NCBI GenBank assembly: GCA_946222435.1
Contig: CAMIOJ010000055.1
Location: 1-10,011, forward strand
From: an uncultured Micrococcus sp.
Lineage (GTDB): Bacteria; Actinomycetota; Actinomycetes; Actinomycetales; Micrococcaceae
Length of the DNA stretch: 10,011 bases
Direction: 5' to 3'
Shown piece by piece: positions 6,570 through 10,011 of the stretch (position 1 is its first letter; every line of letters starts with the position of its first letter). A program made the translations under genes and the position numbers. Below the pieces are notes generated by a model, which had not been told where the DNA came from, searched no databases, and saw only the letters and a program-made list of their open reading frames with translations.

Positions 6570-8027
6570 TCACCAGGTGATCTCCTCCAGGTCCTTGCCG
6601 GTGGCCGAGGCCTCGGCGGACTGCCATTCCCTCACCCGCTCCGGGTCCTGCAGCGAGAGCCACTGGATCACGTCCCGGTGGGTGGTGCAGTAGGTGTCCG
6701 GCTCGCCGCAGACCTCGGACATGAACTGCTCCACGGCCGGGTTGAACGCGTTGTCGTTCCACCCGTTGAAGTGGTTGCCGAGCACCAGCGGGGCGCGGTT
6801 GCCGGCGTAGGCCGAGGCGTACATGTACCGGTAGGTCTCCAAGGCGGCGTCGTGCATCACCTGACGCTTCTCCGGCTCGTCCTTCGCCCCGTTGATCTTG
6901 GCCCAGAAGTTGTAGTCCATGGCGGTGACGATGGGGGAATCGTCGCCCTCCTTCGCCGGGCTCTCCGGTCCGTCGAAGGCGGGGGAGAACACGACCGGCA
7001 CCTCGAACTGCCAGATGCCGTCCTGCGAGTACGGCCAGTGCACCCCCGTGCCGAGCGTGGAGGAGCGGGAGGTGTCATAGGTGATGCCGTGCTTCTTCCA
7101 GGCCGGCACGATGTCACTCCACTTGCCGTCCAGGCAGGGGAGGCGACCGCCGCGGATCGAGTCCGGCTGCACCTCGAGGGTCGGGAAGTCGGAGCCGTAG
7201 TCGTTGTTCTCCCGGTAGTTCGCGAGGAAGTCGAAGAACTGGTCCAGCTCGTGCTCCCAGTCCTCCGGGCTCCAGGTGTCCGCGCCGTCCTTCGAGGCGG
7301 CACAGATGTGGCCGTTGTAATGGGTGCCGATCTCATGGCCGCGGGAGTTCGCCTGGTTCAGGTCCTGCACCAGCTGCGCGATCGACGGCTCGTCCGGGTA
7401 GAAGTCCACGGCGGCCTGGCCCGGCTCGTGCTTCGGTGCCTGGTAGAGCTCGCGGTTCGCCTCCTCCACCAGGTAGATGCCGGTCAGGAAGACGGTGAAG
7501 CGGGCGTCGTGCGGCTTCGCGGCCTCCATGAAGGTCTGCCAGCGGTCGTGCCAGCCGCCGCCGTCAAAGGAGACGAGCACGAACTGCGGCGGTTTCTCAC
7601 CCTCCTCGAGCTTCTCCATGGGCACGTTCGAGGGGACGGTGCGCCAGGACTCCTCGTTGGGCGTCTCGGAGTTCTCCGGCATGGGCTCACGCGGGATCGG
7701 GGCGACGCCCTCCTCGGAGGCCCGCTTCCACTTCTCCTCGTCCGAGAGCTCCTCCCCGGGCTTCTCCTCGCCGTCGGAGGACTCTCCACCGGAGTCCTCG
7801 CCCTCGTCCGCAGGGTCACCGGGCTCCCCGTCCTGACCGTCCTCGCTGGACTCCCCGCCCTGGCCGTCCTCGGCCGGGCCGGAGACGGACCGGTCCGGGG
7901 CCGGAGCCGCCGACTCGGTGTCCTGCTGCGGGGACTGGCATCCGGTCACGGTCAGGGCCAGTGCCGCGGCCAGGGCCCACCAGCGGTGGCGGGACGGCGT
8001 GGCTCGTGCTGCCGGGGACAGTGACAT
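6570..8027 (-). CDS. Secreted lipoprotein, atypical polysaccharide deacetylase (CE4-like), paralogue B
   Basis: A 485-residue paralogue of the gene at 5056-6339. The signal peptide ends in lipobox VTGC with C30. A very acidic Asp/Glu/Gly/Ser spacer (about 31-145) is longer than in paralogue A. The catalytic-like domain repeats the same signatures: VSFDGG (152-157, D155, with Gly replacing the second CE4 Asp), THYNGH (235-240, H236 and H240), GRLPCLDGKW (294-303), ITYDTSR (315-321), WPYSQDGIWQFE (331-342), AMDYNFWA (369-376) and GNHFN (417-421). Cysteines 242, 298, 440 and 447 match those of paralogue A. Expected location is the outer face of the membrane, modifying an acylated or acetylated glycan; this is inference. 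ATG 8027 is preferred to an in-frame upstream start at 8051 because GAGGAG lies 5 nt upstream and the signal peptide begins properly there. It is divergent from the membrane protein at 8167. Confidence 0.88.
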   Translation of the reverse strand: MSLSPAARATPSRHRWWALAAALALTVTGCQSPQQDTESAAPAPDRSVSGPAEDGQGGESSEDGQDGEPGDPADEGEDSGGESSDGEEKPGEELSDEEKWKRASEEGVAPIPREPMPENSETPNEESWRTVPSNVPMEKLEEGEKPPQFVLVSFDGGGWHDRWQTFMEAAKPHDARFTVFLTGIYLVEEANRELYQAPKHEPGQAAVDFYPDEPSIAQLVQDLNQANSRGHEIGTHYNGHICAASKDGADTWSPEDWEHELDQFFDFLANYRENNDYGSDFPTLEVQPDSIRGGRLPCLDGKWSDIVPAWKKHGITYDTSRSSTLGTGVHWPYSQDGIWQFEVPVVFSPAFDGPESPAKEGDDSPIVTAMDYNFWAKINGAKDEPEKRQVMHDAALETYRYMYASAYAGNRAPLVLGNHFNGWNDNAFNPAVEQFMSEVCGEPDTYCTTHRDVIQWLSLQDPERVREWQSAEASATGKDLEEITW

Positions 8028-8032
8028 GGGCG

Positions 8033-8038
8033 CTCCTC
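8033..8038 (-). promoter_or_regulatory. Shine-Dalgarno deciding the start of paralogue B
   Basis: Minus-strand GAGGAG is followed by 5 nt and the ATG at 8027. This favours that start over the in-frame ATG at 8051. Confidence 0.65.
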
Positions 8039-8087
8039 GTCTCGGGTCCACTGCGGAGGACGCCTACCGGGCACTCCTCCACCTTCC

Positions 8088-8117
8088 ATTGTGCCCCTGG
8101 TGGAGGGAGATCGTCAG
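8088..8117 (-). promoter_or_regulatory. Putative promoter for paralogue B
   Basis: On the minus strand, CTGACG (8117-8112) and CACAAT (8093-8088) are spaced 18 nt apart, a plausible -35/-10 pair for the housekeeping sigma factor. Transcription would start near 8081, giving a leader of about 54 nt that includes the Shine-Dalgarno. No other pair in 8028-8166 looks better on this strand. Confidence 0.4.
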
Positions 8118-8153
8118 GTGCTGTCCGCCCGGAGCAGGGTTGCCGGGGGCGCC

Positions 8154-8159
8154 TAGACT
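8154..8159 (+). promoter_or_regulatory. Putative -10 element for leaderless transcript of the membrane protein gene
   Basis: TAGACT fits TAnnnT and is followed by 7 nt before the ATG at 8167, the same geometry seen at 3784-3789 and 3805-3810. The 7 nt contain GGAG, but it ends only 3 nt from the start codon, too near for normal ribosome positioning. No clear -35 is seen. Confidence 0.55.
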
Positions 8160-8166
8160 GGAGTGC

Positions 8167-9147
8167 ATGGAGTATCTGGTGCCGGCCCTGGCCGTGGTGG
8201 TGATCGGCGCGCTCGTGGCGGGCGTGGTCGTGTGGCTCGGCAGGCGTCCGAAGCCCGAACGCCGCCCCGCGGCGGCCGGTGGGCCCACCGGCGGCGTCTC
8301 CGTCGAGCGGGCACGGCACGCCTCCTCCCTCCTCTCGGAGGACGCCCATCGCAGCGTCTACGGGCGCATCGCCACCAACCGGCCGATGGAGGCTGTCACC
8401 GAGTACCGGCGGGTGACGGGGCGGTCCCTGCGCGACTCGATGGTGGACGTGCAGTCCCTCGCCGCCTACCCGCAGGTCTACACGCTCCCGCAGGAGGACT
8501 CCCAGCAGGACGGCGGCGAGCAGCGTCCGGACCCTGCCGTGGGTGAGGGGCCGGAGGCCGCGGAGTCGCCCGTCGGCCGGCCCGCGGACCGGGGACCCGT
8601 GCGCCCCGGGGCCGCAGGTGACGAGACGGGACGGGCCGAGGACGAGGCCCCCGTCGAGGCGGAGACCGCTCCGGGGGTCGGACCGGACACCGCCGAGTCC
8701 GCTGCGGACGAGGACGCCTCGGCCACCGAGCACGGCGAGTCGGTGACCGGCCGTGACGGTGCGCCCGCCCGTACCGGGGGTGAGCCGTCCGAGGACGGGA
8801 ACCGGCCGTCGTCGGACGCAGGTGCCGTCACACGCGGGCAGGACGGCCCCGAGCACCCCGAGGCACCTGCGCTGCCGGAGCTGCCCGCCGACCTCATGGT
8901 CCCGGCAGAGTGGTCGGCCGAGCCCGCCCCCGAGGACCGGCCCTTCGAGGTCGAGGTGATGCGCGGAGACGGCACCGTGCACCTGTCCTCACGTGACCTT
9001 CCGCCCTGGCTGCGCGACCAGCTGTCCGCCATGATGCGCGACGGCAACCTCGAGACCGCCGCCGTCCAGCTCTCCACCCACACCGAGCTCTCCGTCCCCG
9101 AGGCGTTCGAGCTGCTGCGCCGGATCCAGGAGTCCCGCGGCCAGTGA
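8167..9147 (+). CDS. Membrane-anchored protein of unknown function with acidic linker
   Basis: A 326-residue protein I do not recognise. Residues 4-24 form one hydrophobic membrane segment followed at once by a basic patch (GRRPKPERRP), so by the positive-inside rule the bulk should be cytoplasmic. Residues about 46-105 form a helical module containing NRPMEAVTEYRRVTGRSLRD (71-90). Residues 108-255 are a low-complexity, Pro/Glu/Asp/Ala/Gly-rich, probably disordered linker. Residues 258-322 form a second folded-looking module with LPPWLRDQLSAMMRDGNLET (278-297) and a C-terminal helix. Both modules carry an Arg/Asn-x-Ala-Val-like helix followed by S-L/V-x-EA-x-like turns, loosely recalling the helical part of L7/L12 C-terminal domains; this is only visual. 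The ATG at 8167 is chosen because it gives the signal anchor and has TAGACT 7 nt upstream; the longer open frame starting at 7918 overlaps the divergent gene and is rejected. Confidence 0.82.
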   Translation: MEYLVPALAVVVIGALVAGVVVWLGRRPKPERRPAAAGGPTGGVSVERARHASSLLSEDAHRSVYGRIATNRPMEAVTEYRRVTGRSLRDSMVDVQSLAAYPQVYTLPQEDSQQDGGEQRPDPAVGEGPEAAESPVGRPADRGPVRPGAAGDETGRAEDEAPVEAETAPGVGPDTAESAADEDASATEHGESVTGRDGAPARTGGEPSEDGNRPSSDAGAVTRGQDGPEHPEAPALPELPADLMVPAEWSAEPAPEDRPFEVEVMRGDGTVHLSSRDLPPWLRDQLSAMMRDGNLETAAVQLSTHTELSVPEAFELLRRIQESRGQ

Positions 9148-9245
9148 GCCGCCGGCCGGGGCCGGACCTCCCGGCGGCCCCAGGCGGCACGCGCCGACTG
9201 CCCTGTGACCGGTCCGCGACCGCTCGTCGCGCCGCTCGGACAGGA

Positions 9246-9283
9246 GGAAGGGCCCCGGAACCGCATGGTTCCGGGGCCCTTCC
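9246..9283. terminator. 17-bp hairpin between the membrane protein gene and tRNA-Ser
   Basis: A perfect 17-bp inverted repeat (9246-9262 and 9267-9283) with tetraloop GCAT. It lies 98 nt after the stop at 9147 and 6 nt beyond the 3' end of the tRNA on the opposite strand, so it probably serves both convergent transcripts. The plus side is followed by CTTGC only, with no long T run. The remainder of 9148-9245 shows no gene. Confidence 0.75.
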
Positions 9284-9289
9284 CTTGCG

Positions 9290-9378
9290 CGGACACGGGG
9301 GGATTTGAACCCCCGGCCCGACTTTCGCCGGGCCCTTCATTAGCAGTGAAGTCCATTCGGCCGCTCTGGCACGTGTCC
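9290..9378 (-). tRNA. tRNA-Ser (anticodon GCU)
   Basis: An 89-nt class II tRNA on the minus strand. Acceptor arms GGACACG and CGTGTCC pair fully, with discriminator G. The D stem is CCA/TGG. The anticodon stem CTTCA/TGAAG encloses loop CTGCTAA with anticodon GCU, reading AGC and AGU serine codons. A long variable arm (GCCCG, loop GCGAAAGT, CGGGC) is characteristic of tRNA-Ser, and the T arm is GGGGG-TTCAAAT-CCCCC. CCA is not encoded; the flanking bases do not match it. Confidence 0.97.
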
Positions 9379-9422
9379 ACGTCTGTCCTGATGAGGGACG
9401 GATCCCTCGGACGGACCACGCC

Positions 9423-9452
9423 AGCCTACCGTGTCCGGGCGGTCCCGATCAA
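9423..9452 (-). promoter_or_regulatory. Putative tRNA-Ser promoter
   Basis: On the minus strand TTGATC (9452-9447) and TAGGCT (9428-9423) are separated by 18 nt, a good housekeeping-type promoter. Transcription would start near 9416, leaving a 5' leader of about 38 nt before the tRNA. That leader contains a short perfect hairpin (6-bp stem at 9393-9398 and 9403-9408, tetraloop), which could mark the region removed by RNase P. Confidence 0.5.
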
Positions 9453-9498
9453 AGGTGGCCCGCACTGGAGGGGGCGGCACACGGCCCGGCAGCGGACG

Positions 9499-9539
9499 CG
9501 GGACGGCCCCCGCACCGAGGCGGTACGGGGGCCGTCCCG
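9499..9539 (-). terminator. Hairpin terminator downstream of the DUF2382-like gene
   Basis: An inverted repeat with arms 9499-9517 and 9521-9539, 18 of 19 positions paired with one C/A mismatch (9513 against 9525) and a 3-nt loop AGG. It starts 50 nt past the stop codon of the minus-strand gene at the window edge. No T run follows. The rest of 9453-9588 shows no gene. Confidence 0.7.
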
Positions 9540-9588
9540 TGGGTCGGGGGAGCGACGACGGCCACTCGCCCCAGACTGCCAGCTCTGG

Positions 9589-10011
9589 TCAGCGGCGGGT
9601 GCCGTCCTGGTCGCCGAAGCGGTCCTGGGCGCCGCCGTCGACGTCGTCCATGCGCTCCTTCACGACATTGCCGTCCTCGTCCTCCAGGACGACGCGCTCG
9701 CGCTTGACGGGGACCTCCACGGTCTCGGTGGCGGTGTACACCTCGCGGCGCAGACGCAGGCCCTGGGTGCCGCGGCCGTCGCGGTCCTGGACGGTGCGGT
9801 CCTGGGCGCCGCCGTCCACATCGCCCAGACGGTCGCGGTCCAGGTCGCGGTCGTCCCGGCGGACGCCCTCACGCTCATAGTCGCGGTCCAGGCCGGTCTG
9901 GGAGCGGTCGGTCAGACCATCGCCGTCGCGGTCACGGTCCAGCAGGCCGTCGCGGTCGTCGCGGCGGACGTCGCCGTCACGCTCGACCTCGACGTCCTCG
10001 TGGCGGACCTC
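9589..10011 (-). CDS. DUF2382 (YsnF/AvaK-like) domain protein, C-terminal part, truncated by window edge
   Basis: An open frame enters from the right edge and ends at TGA 9591-9589, giving 140 visible C-terminal residues with no start in view. It is extremely rich in Asp and Arg. The visible N-terminal end, EVRHEDVEVER (1-11), and the stretch REVYTATETVEVPVKRERV (89-107) resemble the alternating beta pattern of DUF2382, a stress-associated domain often joined to a PRC-barrel in actinobacteria; that partner would lie outside the window. Between them is a hydrophilic region with LLDRDRDGDGLTDR (23-36), similar to a DxDxDG calcium-binding loop, and repeated VRRDDRD (15-21 and 50-56). DVDGGAQDR occurs twice (64-72 and 123-131). 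Shorter in-frame starts such as the GTG at 9819 are not believed, because the same composition continues upstream. Function is unknown; cytoplasmic or envelope stress protein is a guess. Confidence 0.8.
   Translation of the reverse strand, partial: EVRHEDVEVERDGDVRRDDRDGLLDRDRDGDGLTDRSQTGLDRDYEREGVRRDDRDLDRDRLGDVDGGAQDRTVQDRDGRGTQGLRLRREVYTATETVEVPVKRERVVLEDEDGNVVKERMDDVDGGAQDRFGDQDGTRR
9619..9639. repeat. 21-bp exact direct repeat, copy 1
   Basis: This 21-bp stretch recurs exactly at 9796-9816, in the same reading frame, encoding part of DVDGGAQDR in the Asp/Arg-rich protein. It suggests internal duplication of a module that flanks the DUF2382-like stretch. Confidence 0.75.
9796..9816. repeat. 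21-bp exact direct repeat, copy 2
   Basis: Exact copy of 9619-9639, 177 bp (59 codons) away, so the reading frame is conserved. A shorter match, GCGGTCCTGG, also occurs at 9781-9790. Confidence 0.75.

Noticed and set aside
4060..6693. An 877-codon plus-strand open frame across the MFS gene and paralogue A
   Set aside because: It is the antisense or alternate-frame shadow of two well-supported genes. Its translation is low-complexity Gly/Arg/Val/Leu/His with no domain, an expected effect of very high GC in the third codon position.
6456..8024. A 522-codon plus-strand open frame opposite paralogue B
   Set aside because: It mirrors the codons of a gene with a lipobox, conserved motifs and Shine-Dalgarno on the minus strand; the plus-strand product is repetitive and lacks a ribosome site.
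7816..8982. A 388-codon minus-strand open frame opposite the membrane protein gene
   Set aside because: It overlaps the start of paralogue B and its promoter, and its product is Gly/Arg/Pro-rich without domains. The plus-strand frame has a membrane anchor and a matching -10.
9290..9378. tRNA-Ser as an attachment site for an integrated element
   Set aside because: No integrase gene and no duplicated tRNA 3' end were seen in the flanking sequence.
9499..9539. Hairpins at 6485, 9246 and 9499 as copies of one mobile repeat
   Set aside because: Their stems differ in sequence and length; each lies just past a gene end and is better explained as a terminator.

Overview
The window is very GC-rich, with strong G/C preference at third codon positions and long stop-free antisense frames. 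Its genes look actinobacterial: an actinobacterial RecQ variant, a ManB-type phosphomannomutase, lipoprotein deacetylase-like proteins, and a DUF2382-like acidic protein. The best guess is the Micrococcaceae (Micrococcus or a close relative). That assignment rests on style and recalled family resemblance, not on a database search. It reads as ordinary chromosome: no transposase, phage gene, CRISPR array or plasmid function was seen.

Layout. (1) 69-2228 (+): RecQ-family helicase with a C-terminal phosphoribosyltransferase-like tail in place of a recognisable HRDC domain. (2) 2297-2330: bidirectional terminator-like hairpin shared with the convergent next gene. (3) 2358-3776 (-): phosphomannomutase/phosphoglucomutase, manB-like. 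(4) 3777-3817: a 41-bp divergent promoter region with a -10-like hexamer exactly 7 nt before each start codon, suggesting leaderless mRNAs in both directions. (5) 3818-5050 (+): MFS exporter of the YnfM/AraJ type. Its stop lies 5 bp from the stop of the next, convergent gene, and a small hairpin spans both stops. (6) 5056-6339 and 6570-8027 (both -): two paralogous secreted lipoproteins related to CE4 polysaccharide deacetylases with an altered first motif. A 20-bp perfect hairpin separates them, so they are probably separate transcripts. (7) 8167-9147 (+): a membrane-anchored protein of unknown function, also apparently leaderless, with an acidic linker between two short helical modules. (8) 9246-9283 hairpin, then tRNA-Ser(GCU) at 9290-9378 (-) with its own promoter. 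(9) 9589-10011 (-): the C-terminal part of an Asp/Arg-rich DUF2382-like protein that runs off the window edge.

Functional theme. ManB supplies mannose-1-phosphate for mannosylated envelope glycoconjugates, the lipoprotein pair probably acts on an envelope polysaccharide, and the MFS protein and anchored protein sit in the membrane. The middle of the window is therefore envelope-oriented, although each gene seems to have its own promoter and there is no clear operon. The most interesting items are the atypical deacetylase pair, the recurring 7-nt leaderless promoter geometry, the RecQ-PRTase fusion, and the two-ended unknown membrane protein.
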